Source: Proteiniphilum saccharofermentans (lineage in GTDB: Bacteria > Bacteroidota > Bacteroidia > Bacteroidales > Dysgonomonadaceae). Taken from it: a stretch of 64,000 bases of DNA. The stretch is from NCBI RefSeq assembly GCF_900095135.1, contig NZ_LT605205.1, positions 3,410,001-3,474,000 on the forward strand, read 5' to 3'. The notes beneath the pieces are model-generated. The model was not told the origin of the DNA. It ran no database searches and worked only from the letters and a program-made list of their open reading frames with translations. The stretch's first letter is position 1. Each line of letters starts with the position of its first letter. Below, in pieces: positions 1 through 11,300 of this stretch. A program made the position numbers and the translations under genes.

Positions 1-1262
1 TCCATCATTGACTGCATACGTGGGTATATCTCCGAAATAAACCGACTGTCGCCGGTAAACAGATAATAATCGTAAATGGATAAGAACCAGTAAAAAGTAT
101 AGTCCATAATTGTATTAATATGGCTGGTCACCGGATCTTTACCACGCAGGAGCCAGATGGTATTCCTTACCGTTTGTGAATCAAAAAAGAGGTAATAATT
201 CATCAGATAACTCTGATACGCATCGCCGCTCCACACCCAACGATCGCGTTTGATGCCGTCGATAAAGAATTCCCTTGTGGTAAGGTGCATCGTGTATGTG
301 CTTACATCCCATATCCTGTTCAGCTCTTCGTCGTTGCAACGGAAAGTACCGCGGTACTCCTCCGGCTTGTATTCATACAACATACCGATGTCACTATAGG
401 TAACATCCGCATCTTTCGTGATGTAAATGTAACGGAACGCTTTGCTGTTCTCCATTGTAAAAGTGTCCGAGAGGGGATATGTAAGGCCGAGTGATTCATC
501 CCTGATCCGGACGCCGTCCACAGAAAACCTGTCAAGTGTTTCACAATAGGCGGTATCGAGTGCCTCCTCCCGGCTTTCACCGTAAAAAATATGGATGTTT
601 CCCTTTCCCCGTAAACCTTTCAATTGAAGAAACCCGATGGTTTCTTTCCCGAAATCGAGCAACTCACCCTCTCCATATCTCTCTTTGCTGACCACAGACT
701 GAGGTGTTACGGCAAGTTTGTATGCTGAAGGGGGATTGTCGATCGAATTAAAACCGGCCGATCCGGCATGCATATAGAATGTGGTGGATGTATCACTTGC
801 TTTTCCGCTTTCATCGATCCATTCCTTGTCTTCAAAAGTTACCTTCCATGTTCCGTCCGATTTCACGGTCTTTCCGTTTACAAAGATGGCCGGGGGAGTA
901 GCCTGATTCCAGACTTTGATATTCAGGCTGTATTTTCCGGCCGGCAACAAGAATCTTTCCGGCATTCCAAACTGCAGTTTCCCATCCAGTTTGATGTTGT
1001 ATCTGCCCTCCACCTTGATTTCTATTTCTTCCGGTTCGGTCAGCGCTACCTCTTTACTGAATTCAACCACGACATAATGGCTGTCTATCTTCCAAAACGG
1101 CGGAAAAAAAGCGCCCCGTTCCGTACGACGGTTATTCATTTCGTTTCCCAACCATATTTCATAGTCTCCCGGATACCAGATCCATGTGGCAGTGCCGGAA
1201 GCAAACAGACTGTTTTGAAACAGTAAAAAGAGAGCAACAATAAACAGATATGACTTTTTCAT
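1..1262 (-). CDS. GH78-type alpha-L-rhamnosidase, partial (3' end beyond window)
   Basis: The reading frame opens at an ATG at 1262 and stays open to the window edge, so about 420 N-terminal residues are visible and the C-terminus is missing. It begins with a hydrophobic signal peptide (MKKSYLFIVALFLLFQ) and continues with a beta-sandwich-like accessory region (WIWYPGDYEIWLGN near residue 24). Around residues 325-350 is the motif FFIDGIKRDRWVWSGDAYQS, typical of the six-hairpin rhamnosidase catalytic domain (Bac_rhamnosid6H), where the Asp in KRDRW is in the expected region of the general acid. It would remove terminal alpha-L-rhamnose from pectic glycans in the periplasm. It is the last visible gene of the left enzyme cluster, 15 bp after the oxidoreductase. 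The family is clear; the exact linkage is not. Confidence 0.85.
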   Translation of the reverse strand, partial: MKKSYLFIVALFLLFQNSLFASGTATWIWYPGDYEIWLGNEMNNRRTERGAFFPPFWKIDSHYVVVEFSKEVALTEPEEIEIKVEGRYNIKLDGKLQFGMPERFLLPAGKYSLNIKVWNQATPPAIFVNGKTVKSDGTWKVTFEDKEWIDESGKASDTSTTFYMHAGSAGFNSIDNPPSAYKLAVTPQSVVSKERYGEGELLDFGKETIGFLQLKGLRGKGNIHIFYGESREEALDTAYCETLDRFSVDGVRIRDESLGLTYPLSDTFTMENSKAFRYIYITKDADVTYSDIGMLYEYKPEEYRGTFRCNDEELNRIWDVSTYTMHLTTREFFIDGIKRDRWVWSGDAYQSYLMNYYLFFDSQTVRNTIWLLRGKDPVTSHINTIMDYTFYWFLSIYDYYLFTGDSRFISEIYPRMQSMM

Positions 1263-1277
1263 TGATTTGAAGCGTAA

Positions 1278-2351
1278 TTATAAGTTGATATTGTATTCCT
1301 TTAAGATATCGTCGATTTTGATCTTTTCCCCGGTTTGTAAAGAGCGGTCCATTGCCTGAAGAAGCGCCACTGTCCCGATTCCCTCCCTAATATCGGGATA
1401 AGCGGTGAAATTCTGCTCAATGCTATCGGCAAAATATTCCAGGTAGTTCTGGTATTCACCGGCATGATGGCTTTGTCCTTCGAAGCGGAAATAGTAATTC
1501 TTAAAGTCTTCTCCCCAGGTAATTATCTTTTCCTCGCCTTCACGGGTAGTGACCGAATATCGTAATTCATGATAATCGGCCTGACTTGCACCTTCTGTTC
1601 CACGCAGAATACAGCTCATCTCGCTTTCACGCATAGCAGGTTGTACCGGGGAGGTATAGATCCCACTCACACGGGCAATTCTACCATCTTTTGCCCTAAA
1701 GATAAAATGCATCGTATCTTCGTTTTTGAGGCCGGCCTTTACCCCATTTTGGCTGAGCATACCGTATCCCACCACCTCTTCGATTTCAGGCAGATACCAC
1801 CGGATGAAGTCCACGGGATGGCTCAGACCACCATATAACCACTTAAATTCGGATTTCAATGACCAATCTTTATTCAAAAACCAGCGATGATCGGCATTAT
1901 AAAATGCTTCAACGGTTATTAAATCGCCTATTACTCCTTTCTCGAAGTCGGTCCGTTGACGCTTCATCGGCTCAAAAAAGCGGGAACTCTGTCCCACAAA
2001 TACTTTCCTGTTGTTCTTCTCAGACAATTCGATCAACTCTCTGGCATGCGATAAATCGTGGATGAACGGTTTTGTACACACCACATGTTTTCCATGTATC
2101 AAAGCCTGCCGGATATGTCCGGCATGCAGATGATCCGGCGTATAAATAGCAATGATATCGATATCCGGATCGTTTAAAAGATCATCGTACTTGGTGGTAT
2201 ATGCATCAAAATGAAACTCATTTGCCCGTTGTCTACAAAGTTCTTCATTCCTGTCGCAAATTTTCACAAGATTCAGTTTCTCACTTGCCAATGAAGCAGA
2301 GATTGTACTTCTGCCTTCCCCAAGTCCCAACACAGCTATATTTAATATCAT
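1278..2351 (-). CDS. Gfo/Idh/MocA family oxidoreductase
   Basis: A 357-residue protein with an N-terminal Rossmann fold (AVLGLGEGR at residues 6-14, a GxGxG-like loop with Glu-Gly-Arg) and the family signature CTKPFIHD near residue 92, a variant of the usual EKP motif whose Lys binds the nicotinamide ribose and substrate. The C-terminal half is the alpha/beta substrate domain. No signal peptide is visible, so it is probably cytoplasmic. It starts 2 bp after the GH141 stop and is clearly co-transcribed with it. Family members oxidise or reduce sugars and sugar acids with NAD(P). In an RG-II locus it could process a rare released sugar such as aceric acid or apiose, but that is inference from position only. 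Confidence 0.85.
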   Translation of the reverse strand: MILNIAVLGLGEGRSTISASLASEKLNLVKICDRNEELCRQRANEFHFDAYTTKYDDLLNDPDIDIIAIYTPDHLHAGHIRQALIHGKHVVCTKPFIHDLSHARELIELSEKNNRKVFVGQSSRFFEPMKRQRTDFEKGVIGDLITVEAFYNADHRWFLNKDWSLKSEFKWLYGGLSHPVDFIRWYLPEIEEVVGYGMLSQNGVKAGLKNEDTMHFIFRAKDGRIARVSGIYTSPVQPAMRESEMSCILRGTEGASQADYHELRYSVTTREGEEKIITWGEDFKNYYFRFEGQSHHAGEYQNYLEYFADSIEQNFTAYPDIREGIGTVALLQAMDRSLQTGEKIKIDDILKEYNINL

Positions 2352-2353
2352 TC

Positions 2354-4204
2354 CTATTTTTCTGAGTGTAATAAATATTGAAATTCTTTGGTGAGTCCTG
2401 CATTGGTTTTGACCGAATCGTCTACCATAGGACCGTTATTCTCCCACACATTTCCCGGACCATTGGCATTCTGAAGGAATTTCTCTCCTTCCGTCCAGTT
2501 ATTTTTTACGGTGATAAAAGAAGAACCTTCATCGGTGTAGAGATAAAACCAATGTGTGGGAATATGCACATAACCCGGCCGGTAGATATCATGGATATAA
2601 TTTTCCGATATCACCGTATTGGGCTGACTGCCGAGCGTGTAAATACCTGACACATCGTACATATGTTTGGCATAACGCCAGATATGATTGGCGCGGACAC
2701 GATTATTTCCCATACATACGGGTGTACTGTTCCATCCCCACCCCAGGCTGATTCCCGTATAAGACACTTCGCGTATCTCATTGTGTTCAATATTGATATT
2801 GTTCACATATCCGGCGGCAATGGCCACACAACCCCAGTCCTCGTTGGTCACATCTTCAAACAGATTGTTCACAATATTTTGATAGGAACATACTTCGCGT
2901 TCATCCGCCGGATTATAAGGATAGTGCGTTTCATGGGCCGGCGGTGAAAAACTACCGATCACCATTCCATTTCCCCCGATATCTTTGAAAACAGAACCCT
3001 CTACTTTCCCACCTCTGTTACCCCAGGCATAATCCAATCCTGTGGAAGCCAAATGCCTGAAAACACACCTCTCAAAATCAATATTTTTTGTACCTGACAG
3101 CGATACCGCAGCTGCAGGACGCCCGAGCCATCCCTGGTTATCGAGATCGTGGTTATTGTCGGGTCTCTTCATCTTCGGGTCTATCCTGTAGGCTTCCGTC
3201 AGGAACATACCCGCCTGCAACGGCACATGCCCTTTTTCCGAAGGACGCATCCAGGTAGTATGACTGAACCGGATATTGCTGAACCGGATATTTTCCACCG
3301 GGCGGTCTAACGTGCCCTCCACCAGAATAAGCGTCTCTATCGCCGGAACAACGGCCTCTATCCCGTTTATATCCTCATTGTCCAATGGCAGATAATACAG
3401 CTTTTGCTGCTTAAAATCATGAAACCATTCACCGGGCTGGTCGAGCAGTTCCATCGCATTGGTCAGATAAAAGGCGGATTCATGTCCGGGTGTAGTCATG
3501 GGACTGGGCCAGGGGTGCTCGAACTGTATTTTATGCTCCGGGTTATGAAAACGGACAGCAGCCGAATCCCCGTGGATATCGATGGACCGGATGCGCAGAT
3601 TGGAAATGCACCACATCTGGTGCAGCACCATCTCGGCGTAAGGTGCATTCAGTATGGGTTCCACAGCCCTGGAAGGCACCCATAGGACCTGATTGACCGG
3701 ATCGTTATCCAGAATCCGGTGCATCGCCTCAAAATCGACCACATCCCTGGCACGCACGGCCTTTCTCCCGTTTATCCATAACTGGCGGAAATCGAGGGGA
3801 CGTCCGTTAAAATCGGGCACATCGGCAACCCAGTATTTTCCGCTTCTTTCCCATTGGGTGATGGGCATGCCGCCACTGACAACTGGCATTTCACCTTTCT
3901 CCCCGCGGATGGTCGTCGGAGACTGGGGTGTTCCGCTGTCTTCCGGCCGGATATAGAGAGGTTCATAAAGGTAATAAGTGCCCTCTTTCAATATAATGTT
4001 TATCCCATTCTCGATTCCTGATATATTCAATCTGCGCATTTCGCGTGCCTGGCGCAATGCAGCCTGTAATGTCAGCTTCGGGGATTCCTTAGAACCATCG
4101 TTACTGTCGTTTCCCGTAGATGAAATCCAGATATCTGCCGAAAAGAGATCGGTTATTATAAAGGATAAAAAAACAATGATCGTGAAAAAATAGTTTTGCT
4201 TCAT
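2354..4204 (-). CDS. GH141-family glycoside hydrolase (RG-II alpha-L-fucosidase type)
   Basis: A 616-residue secreted protein with a signal peptide (FFTIIVFLSFIITDLFSA) followed at once by DIWISSTGNDSNDGSKESP, the usual opening of right-handed parallel beta-helix enzymes of family GH141. The rest contains repeated short beta strands (GMVIGSF, NINIEHNEI, GISLGWGW) consistent with the helix coils, and its length is normal for the family. A characterised Bacteroides thetaiotaomicron GH141 removes L-fucose from RG-II chain A; xylanase activity also occurs in the family. It lies 9 bp downstream of GH127, a pairing also known from RG-II loci. I am confident of the beta-helix fold and family, less of the substrate. 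Confidence 0.82.
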   Translation of the reverse strand: MKQNYFFTIIVFLSFIITDLFSADIWISSTGNDSNDGSKESPKLTLQAALRQAREMRRLNISGIENGINIILKEGTYYLYEPLYIRPEDSGTPQSPTTIRGEKGEMPVVSGGMPITQWERSGKYWVADVPDFNGRPLDFRQLWINGRKAVRARDVVDFEAMHRILDNDPVNQVLWVPSRAVEPILNAPYAEMVLHQMWCISNLRIRSIDIHGDSAAVRFHNPEHKIQFEHPWPSPMTTPGHESAFYLTNAMELLDQPGEWFHDFKQQKLYYLPLDNEDINGIEAVVPAIETLILVEGTLDRPVENIRFSNIRFSHTTWMRPSEKGHVPLQAGMFLTEAYRIDPKMKRPDNNHDLDNQGWLGRPAAAVSLSGTKNIDFERCVFRHLASTGLDYAWGNRGGKVEGSVFKDIGGNGMVIGSFSPPAHETHYPYNPADEREVCSYQNIVNNLFEDVTNEDWGCVAIAAGYVNNINIEHNEIREVSYTGISLGWGWNSTPVCMGNNRVRANHIWRYAKHMYDVSGIYTLGSQPNTVISENYIHDIYRPGYVHIPTHWFYLYTDEGSSFITVKNNWTEGEKFLQNANGPGNVWENNGPMVDDSVKTNAGLTKEFQYLLHSEK

Positions 4205-4213
4205 ACTCCTCTT

Positions 4214-6250
4214 TTATCTTGACAATGGCATCCAAACGGTCATCTCACCTTTCCCCCTGTTTCCCCAGGCATAATAAGGGATCAACCGTATATTCACTTT
4301 TTCTTTTTCTTTGGCTACAGGCCGGTAAAGCTGGTTTTTCCACGACGGGTCACCGGCAATCAGGTCGGCCTGCCCTTCAAGACAGATAATCGGGCTACCA
4401 TCGATAACCATTCTGCGTGGTGTAAGCTCCATATCCGCAGGCAGCATCACATCATCCATCTGATAACCCTCCTCTATATCCATCGATTCAAGACAGTAGA
4501 CCAGCGGTCCTCTCTTCACGGCGACCTGGTTTCTGACCTCTTCCACCAGAGGATTGGCTTCCATTAAAACCGTTTGCATATCCAGATCCAACTCAATGAT
4601 ATCTCCTTTTTTCCATCTTCTTTTGACTTCAGCATACGCTCCTTTTTCAGACGAGATATCGATTGCCTTACCATTTACAGAAAGGGTAGCCTCTCCACTC
4701 CACTGCGGAATACGGAAGAATAGTGAAACCTCATCGTTTCCAGAGATCCGGTCGATCCGGATACTGTTCTTCCCATCCCAGGGATAATCCGAAACCTGAG
4801 ACAATTGAATCACTGTACCATTGGGTAAACTGGTATCCAGTTTATTTCCCCCGTAAGTATGAAACCAAAGGGCATTATCCGCTACCGAATAGAAATAATT
4901 GTGTGTTTCACACAAGGTCCTCACCGTATTTGGCGGACAACAGTTACACAATGTGATATATTCTTCACGTTCTTTTGACCAACGCAAAGTATAAGGGAAA
5001 TCCGCCGAGACACGCAAAGGATTGGTATAAAAGAATCGTTTTCCGTCTATGCTTACTCCCGACAGGATACTGTTGTAAAGCGCCGTTTCCATCACGTCGG
5101 CGTATTTCTCATCCCCTGACACCTGTAACATGCGCCAGTTAAACAGCAGATTCCCGATATTGGCACACGTCTCGTTATGCGCGGTACTGTTCGGCAATTG
5201 ATACGCCCTGCCATACGATTGATGCACTTTCTGGATCGAATCGGGTTCATAGCTCGTACCGTCAGGAGAAGTACCGTCATACAAAGCACCGCAGGCACCT
5301 GTGATGTACATCTTTCTGTTGACAATATCATCCCAGATCGACTTCAGATTCTCAATTAGCTTTTGTTCTCCCGTTTCGGCATATACATCCGCCACGCCTG
5401 CGTACAGATAATTTGCCCTCACGGCATGCCCCATTGCTTTGGTCTGCTCCCTGAAAGGAATCCGGTCCTGATTGTCGTCCGTTCCGCTCTCCACCAGACC
5501 ACGAATATCGATCAGGTTTTGCGCCAACTTCAGGTAAGCAGAATTTTCAGTGGTTCTGTACATCTCCACTACCCCCATATAATGAGAAGGGCATATGGCA
5601 TTTCTCGCCAACTCGGCAGAGGCCGTTTCATAAAAATTCCGGAGGAAATCTGCCGCTTTAATAGCCATCTCCAACAGTGACCTTTTACCGGTTGCCCGGT
5701 AATGTACGCAGGCGGCCGTCATTAAATGGCCCAGGTTATAGGTCTCAAAATTCAACCTGTCACGGAATGCCGTTTCTTTATTCGTCTCATTTCTCTCTTC
5801 AATGAGCACGGGAGTATGGATATATCCATCCTGACGTTGCACTTTCTGTAAGGTTTCTATTATTTCGTCCATCAAAGCATCCAACCGGGGATCTTTTGTG
5901 ACGGCATAGACCGATGCCACCCCTTCGAACCATTTATAGAAATCACCATCGTGAAAAGGGGGACCTGAATGGACACCCTCTTTATCACCTGCGGCAATCT
6001 CAAAATTCCTGAAAGAATGGGATACTTCAGGATTATTCAGTGTCTTCCACATGCTCAGGATCATCGTGTCTTTATAGACTTCAAACCGGTCTGCCCAGAA
6101 TCCTTTCGTCCAATGTACGGATCCCATATCTACATTGTTCATTACTACATGCTGGCTGTTCACCGTATTTAACAATCCTTTTTGTTGTGCCATCACCGAT
6201 AAAGTGAAACAAAGCAACCCTAAAGGAAACAGAAACTTTCTCTTTCTCAT
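4214..6250 (-). CDS. GH127-family enzyme (beta-L-arabinofuranosidase / aceric acid hydrolase type)
   Basis: A 678-residue protein with a signal peptide (FLFPLGLLCFTLSVMA). The (alpha/alpha)6 barrel holds the family's zinc-thiolate centre: NETCANIGN near residue 363 supplies the Glu and one Cys, and CNCCPPN near residue 435 supplies the Cys cluster, one Cys of which is the catalytic nucleophile in studied GH127 enzymes. A beta-sandwich domain follows (LSVNGKAIDI and later). In B. thetaiotaomicron RG-II loci a GH127 next to GH141 releases aceric acid from chain B, while other GH127 enzymes cut beta-L-arabinofuranosides. The gene opens the left enzyme operon after a roughly 330-bp spacer containing a terminator-like hairpin. 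Confidence 0.87.
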   Translation of the reverse strand: MRKRKFLFPLGLLCFTLSVMAQQKGLLNTVNSQHVVMNNVDMGSVHWTKGFWADRFEVYKDTMILSMWKTLNNPEVSHSFRNFEIAAGDKEGVHSGPPFHDGDFYKWFEGVASVYAVTKDPRLDALMDEIIETLQKVQRQDGYIHTPVLIEERNETNKETAFRDRLNFETYNLGHLMTAACVHYRATGKRSLLEMAIKAADFLRNFYETASAELARNAICPSHYMGVVEMYRTTENSAYLKLAQNLIDIRGLVESGTDDNQDRIPFREQTKAMGHAVRANYLYAGVADVYAETGEQKLIENLKSIWDDIVNRKMYITGACGALYDGTSPDGTSYEPDSIQKVHQSYGRAYQLPNSTAHNETCANIGNLLFNWRMLQVSGDEKYADVMETALYNSILSGVSIDGKRFFYTNPLRVSADFPYTLRWSKEREEYITLCNCCPPNTVRTLCETHNYFYSVADNALWFHTYGGNKLDTSLPNGTVIQLSQVSDYPWDGKNSIRIDRISGNDEVSLFFRIPQWSGEATLSVNGKAIDISSEKGAYAEVKRRWKKGDIIELDLDMQTVLMEANPLVEEVRNQVAVKRGPLVYCLESMDIEEGYQMDDVMLPADMELTPRRMVIDGSPIICLEGQADLIAGDPSWKNQLYRPVAKEKEKVNIRLIPYYAWGNRGKGEMTVWMPLSR

Positions 6251-6584
6251 AGTGTTAATGTGATTTTATTTGAGGAATCCACGATAATCCTTGTGGTATC
6301 CCTTAATTCGTTATCTTTATTTACGTTACTACACATTTTTATGACGTTCTCAATATTGCATTGTACTCATCAAGAACCGGGATTCTGCCACCGTTGATTA
6401 AAGAACGTAAAAGACTTTTTGCATTTTGTTTTTGTCATTGAAAACATAAGCAAAATGCTTTCGCACAAACAAATGTGATTACATCTGACAAGGAATAATC
6501 TAAAAACAAATGCCCCCAAAAGTTAGACCGAAACTTTTGGGGAGCATCTAATCACGTAGGTTGTCCTTTTACACTAATCCCTGA
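6251..6584. other. Intergenic spacer between SusD1 and GH127
   Basis: No plausible gene. The right end holds the hairpin described separately; the rest is AT-rich with A-tracts (GCAAAATGC, AAACAAATG). I found no clean TAnnTTTG box on the minus strand, so I cannot say whether GH127 has its own promoter or relies on read-through. Confidence 0.5.
6513..6542 (-). terminator. Hairpin terminator or attenuator after SusD1
   Basis: A perfect 11-bp stem, CCCCAAAAGTT at 6514-6524 pairing with AACTTTTGGGG at 6532-6542, with a 7-nt loop. On the minus strand the stem is followed by CATTTGTTTTTAG, a T-rich stretch. It begins 43 nt after the SusD1 stop. It fits an intrinsic terminator or partial attenuator separating the abundant SusCD transcript from the enzyme genes. 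Confidence 0.7.
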
Positions 6585-8360
6585 TCAATAACCGGGATTC
6601 TGACCATACTCATCCGCATTTTCCAGCACATCTAATTCAGATTGAGGAATCGGACGAACATAATGTTTATCGGGATTAAAAGCAGTAATATCCGGATTCT
6701 GATTCCCTTGTCCCAATCTGTTCTCCAACTGCTTGGTCCTTTTTAAATCGGGCCAACGCAGATGTTCTCCCGCAAGCTCCCTGGCCCTTTCGTCCAACAA
6801 GAAGTCGAGATCGATATCCGAGATCGATACCTGCATCTCCGAGGTACGATCTACAGGAGTTTTTACCGCAGCTCTCGTTCTTAAAACGTTTATATAATAA
6901 GCAGCGTCAGGAGAGGTTCTGTTTAACTTATAACTTGCCTCAGCCGCGATCAAGTACATTTCAGCAAGACGCATGACAATCACATTCTTAGTACCGGCAT
7001 CTGATCCGGGTGTCCTGTCGGGATCCCTGAACTTCATGAGTGACGGATAATAGGGATTATTGTTTGCGTTGGTCGAAATTGTCCCGTCGGAATTGTAGGT
7101 ATCGTTGATATCTTTCACTCCGTACGGTCTGGAATCCTTATCTGTGATGACCTTTTTGGTATAAAACAATGCGGTGTCACCCGGTTGAATGGTCACGGAA
7201 CCGGCAGAAAAAGATTTTTCAAACCGTGCAATATCGGTTGTAGTCCAACTGTAAGGCTGGGTAGTAAGAGGAAGGATGAAATGCTCTCTAAAGGAGCCAT
7301 AATACCTTGCATCGATATCTTCATCGAAAATATCCAACAGGAATCTGGTAGGCATCAATCTACTCGCGCCGTCCCTTCCATATTCCGTCACTTCTAAAGA
7401 GGGCATACCGCAAAGTCCGGTATATTTTGCCAGGTACCACCTGAACAGCCGATTGGCATTGTTCGGCTGCGGATTCAGGGCGGAATTGGTCGAATGGGTT
7501 ATCGTCCACAAAGCCTCAGCATTGTTCTTATTGTTTGACGGGGCAAAAACCTCTTCAAACGTGTCATAAAGGCGACATCCGTACTCTGCCTGGCTATCGA
7601 TCAATTCATTGGCTGCATCCAATGCTTTTTGATAGAATTGATCTGCTTCCGCTTTATTGTTTTCAAAATATTCCAGATAAGAAGCGCGGGTCAATGCTGC
7701 TCTTGCAAGCATTCCATACGCTGCTTTTTTATCGGCTCTCCCTACCTGATCCTGATGGTACGGCAATATTTGCGCAGCCCTTTCCAGATCACTTATTATT
7801 AAATCATAGAAATCTTTCAGGGGACTTCTTTCGGCTGTCAGAGGAACCCCGGATGTTTCAGTAGTCCTTAAGGTCACCCCACCGAATGTTTCGGCAATCA
7901 TCCAATAGGCGTAAGCCCGTATAAATCGCAACTCTCCCTCTTTGGCTAATTTCACATTCTCATCCGAATATACCACATTCTCGATCCTGTTTATTCCGGC
8001 ATTGGTATAATTCACGATTTCGTACAGGCGTTGCCATGTGTTTCTTATTTGCCCGGTAGTAGGATCCAATCTCTCGTTATAAACCAATAGTTGTTCCGCA
8101 TACGTTCCCCTGGCGCCCATATACCATAAATCGGTTCCTCCTTCGAACAGGAACATGATATCTTCCCTTCCGTAAAATTGCGCACTAAAATTATAATACG
8201 CTGAATTCACCAGTGCATTCATCCCTTCTTCGGTACTGAATACTATATCGGCCGTAGAGCCGGAAGGATTATATTCTTCCAGACTACACGCCCCAAAGAA
8301 AGAGAGCGTCATGACCAGAACTACTATTTTATACTGTAATTTTGTGTTCATAATGATCAT
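6585..8360 (-). CDS. SusD-like glycan-binding outer-membrane lipoprotein (SusD1)
   Basis: A 591-residue protein with a lipoprotein signal (VLVMTLSFFGACS, lipid Cys near residue 25) followed by SLEEYNPSG and the TPR-rich SusD/RagB fold. It carries the usual late motif FLLDERARELAGEHLRWPDLKR and ends YGQNPGY. It should bind oligosaccharide at the cell surface and cap the SusC1 channel. The stretch MIIMNTK gives two possible starts; the second Met (8351) is equally likely. It starts 5 bp after SusC1. Its N- and C-terminal motifs resemble those of SusD2, so the two adjacent SusCD pairs are probably related duplicates. Confidence 0.95.
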   Translation of the reverse strand: MIIMNTKLQYKIVVLVMTLSFFGACSLEEYNPSGSTADIVFSTEEGMNALVNSAYYNFSAQFYGREDIMFLFEGGTDLWYMGARGTYAEQLLVYNERLDPTTGQIRNTWQRLYEIVNYTNAGINRIENVVYSDENVKLAKEGELRFIRAYAYWMIAETFGGVTLRTTETSGVPLTAERSPLKDFYDLIISDLERAAQILPYHQDQVGRADKKAAYGMLARAALTRASYLEYFENNKAEADQFYQKALDAANELIDSQAEYGCRLYDTFEEVFAPSNNKNNAEALWTITHSTNSALNPQPNNANRLFRWYLAKYTGLCGMPSLEVTEYGRDGASRLMPTRFLLDIFDEDIDARYYGSFREHFILPLTTQPYSWTTTDIARFEKSFSAGSVTIQPGDTALFYTKKVITDKDSRPYGVKDINDTYNSDGTISTNANNNPYYPSLMKFRDPDRTPGSDAGTKNVIVMRLAEMYLIAAEASYKLNRTSPDAAYYINVLRTRAAVKTPVDRTSEMQVSISDIDLDFLLDERARELAGEHLRWPDLKRTKQLENRLGQGNQNPDITAFNPDKHYVRPIPQSELDVLENADEYGQNPGY

Positions 8361-8364
8361 TCTG

Positions 8365-11300
8365 TTAAAAATTAAAATTCACACCAAATACCACTTGTTT
8401 GGTCAAGGGCATACTTTCAGAGCCTCCCCGTTCCGGATCATAATTCTTTATCAAATGGCTCTTGGCGACAGTAAATAAATTAGAAGCCGTAATATAGAAT
8501 CTTAACTTATTAATCCCCATTTTGCCCGATAATGCGGCAGGGATTGTATAGCCGAGATTTACATTCCTTATTTTAAAATAAGAGCCATCAATATAATTAA
8601 GGGACATATATCCAAAGTTATCATATATTCTCCCGTCTTTTTTGGGTCTTGGAAAATCATTCGACGGATTTTCAGGAGTCCAGTAATTCAGATAATCCGG
8701 GCTATTGGATACTCCCGAAGGATCGAATCTCCCTAGAAACTCGGCATCGATCATTTGACCCCATCTCATCAACATAGATAACCCCAGGTCAAAACCTTTG
8801 TAATATAAAGAATTATTCAGTCCGATAGTGAACTTGGGCGATCTGCTCCCCAGATACTGACGGTCGTCTGTGGTGATATTGAAATCCCCATTGCTGTCCA
8901 CCACTTTCAGACTGCCGGGAGTAAAAGCATTTTCCGCTCCGTTCAACTTATATTTAGCCATTTCCTCTTCTTCCCCCAATTGCCAGATGCCATCCAGTTT
9001 ATAGGAGTAAAAAGAATCTATTGGTCTCCCTATCAGTAAGGACGCTATCTCCGGATTTTGACCTGATATGATATCTTCACCGGTAATCAACGACACGATC
9101 TTTTCCTTATTGGAAGTAAATGTCAGGGTTGAGTTCCATTTCAGGTCTCTTCTGTCTATATTTACCGTGTTCAATGTGATCTCTATTCCCTTATTATTGG
9201 TCTTTCCGATATTCTGATAGGTGGAGAATTGTGCCGAGCTGGATCCTCCGGCGCCGGTGGATGGCGGCAGGCTTCTGGCCATCAATATATTATCCGTATC
9301 AATATTGTACAGATCGAGGTTGAGATCGATCCTGTTATTCCATAGGCCGATGTCAAACCCAAGATTGGTAGAAGTTGATTTTTCCCATCCAAGCGAAGGA
9401 TTCCCTACCAGATAAGCGAACTGATACACTAAAACTGGATCATCATTAAAGCCGAATCTCGTATTGGCAGACACGCTCCCACCCTGTGTTGCATAGGGCG
9501 GCGCGCCGGCATTTCCTGATGTACCATAACTGGCCCTTAGCTTTAAATTGCTTAACCAATCTGAGGAAAATGCCATAAAAGGTTCCTCATTTATGCGCCA
9601 TGCACCCGAAACAGAGGGAAAGAAATCCCATTGATGGCCCGGTGCAAGTGTCGAAGAACCGTCCCATCTGCCGGTAGCCGTAATATAATATTTACCCAGA
9701 TAATTGTATGAAAGACGCGCTGCCAGACCAAATGTCTGAGATTGTATATAATTTGAATAAATCAACCGGCTTGCAGGATCTGTAGCGCCAAGGGAGTAAA
9801 ACAGGTATGAATCCAGCAGTTGGTCATTTCCAATCGATGAATAACTTTCATCCATATTTTTGATCCATGTGGTAATCCCGGTCGCTTCCAGATAATGATC
9901 TCCTATATTATCGGCATAGGTAATTATATTGTCCCATGTATAGTTCCTGAATAAATCCTTATTCACCTGAGCCTGGTTTATGTAACTTCCTCCATACTGG
10001 CTGGTGGAGTATTGACCATTATATATACCCCTTCTCTGCGCATTTACGGATGTGGAAAGATTAGACCTCCAGCTTAACTGCTCAATGGGCCTGATAATCA
10101 GATAGGCCGTATTAAACGATCTCAGGGCAATTGTATTGTCAATCGCCTTATTCTCTGAGGCATAATTGGCCAACGGCGATAATCTTTGTGCGTCACCCGA
10201 CACAGGAAACAGATTTATTTCTCCGTTTTCGTCATAAGGAGTACCCAGCGGAATATAGGTCAGTGCCTGGGTAAGCATACTGCTTGGAACACTATTCTGA
10301 TCGAAATAAGTCAACTGGGAATTCACTCCTATATTCAACCATTTTCTTACTTCGTAATCAAGATTTACCCGCAACGTGTATCTGGTGAAATCATCTTTTT
10401 TAAAGATACCTTCTTCATTGTAATAGCCCAATGAAAGATACGAATTCAATTTATCATTATTGGAAGAAACTGTCACATTATGGCTTTGTTGTCTTCCCTG
10501 CCGTACCAGTTCGTCGATCCAGTTCACCCACTGGTTGTTTTGTATGGCATCCCATTCTTCGTTCGAGAATATCTTGAAATCATCCGCCTGGGATTCCCAT
10601 TCCCCAACTGCCCTGTAAGCCTCTCTTCTTACATCCATATACGATTCACCGATCCTGGGCGTCGGGTAATCAACAAACCCATTGACACCATAATAACCAT
10701 CATAATTTATACTGATCCTGTTTTCCCGTCCCCTTTTGGTAGTAATAATTACAACACCGTTGGCGCCTAATGATCCATATATTGCCGTTGAAGAAGCATC
10801 TTTCAATACATCGATACTCTCTATGTCATTAGGGTTCAAATCCGCATAGGATCCGCCCTGCACACCGTCTATGATGAAAAGCGGTTCGGTATTTCTTGTT
10901 TTAGTCCCATAGATATCCGTATATCCCAGGGTTTTGGTACCCCTTATGGTAATGTTCACCCCTGATCCGGCGCTTCCGCTCGACCGGGTTATATCCATTC
11001 CTGCCACTCTACCCTGGATAGCATCCATGGCATTGGACGTGGGTATCTGCACAATATCCGATGTTTTTACGGATGACACCGCTCCTGTCAAATCTCTTTT
11101 TCTTGCGGTACCATAGCCAATAGCCACCACTTCATCCAGGGTGCTGATCTCCGGTTCCATCACAATCCTCAGATTGTCATTGCTCTGGTTGACTGCTATG
11201 TGCTGTGTTTTATAACCCACATACGTTATCTGTAAAACACCCGCTGATTGAAGGTTCATTACGAAATTCCCATCGATATCTGATACTGTTCCCTGCGAAG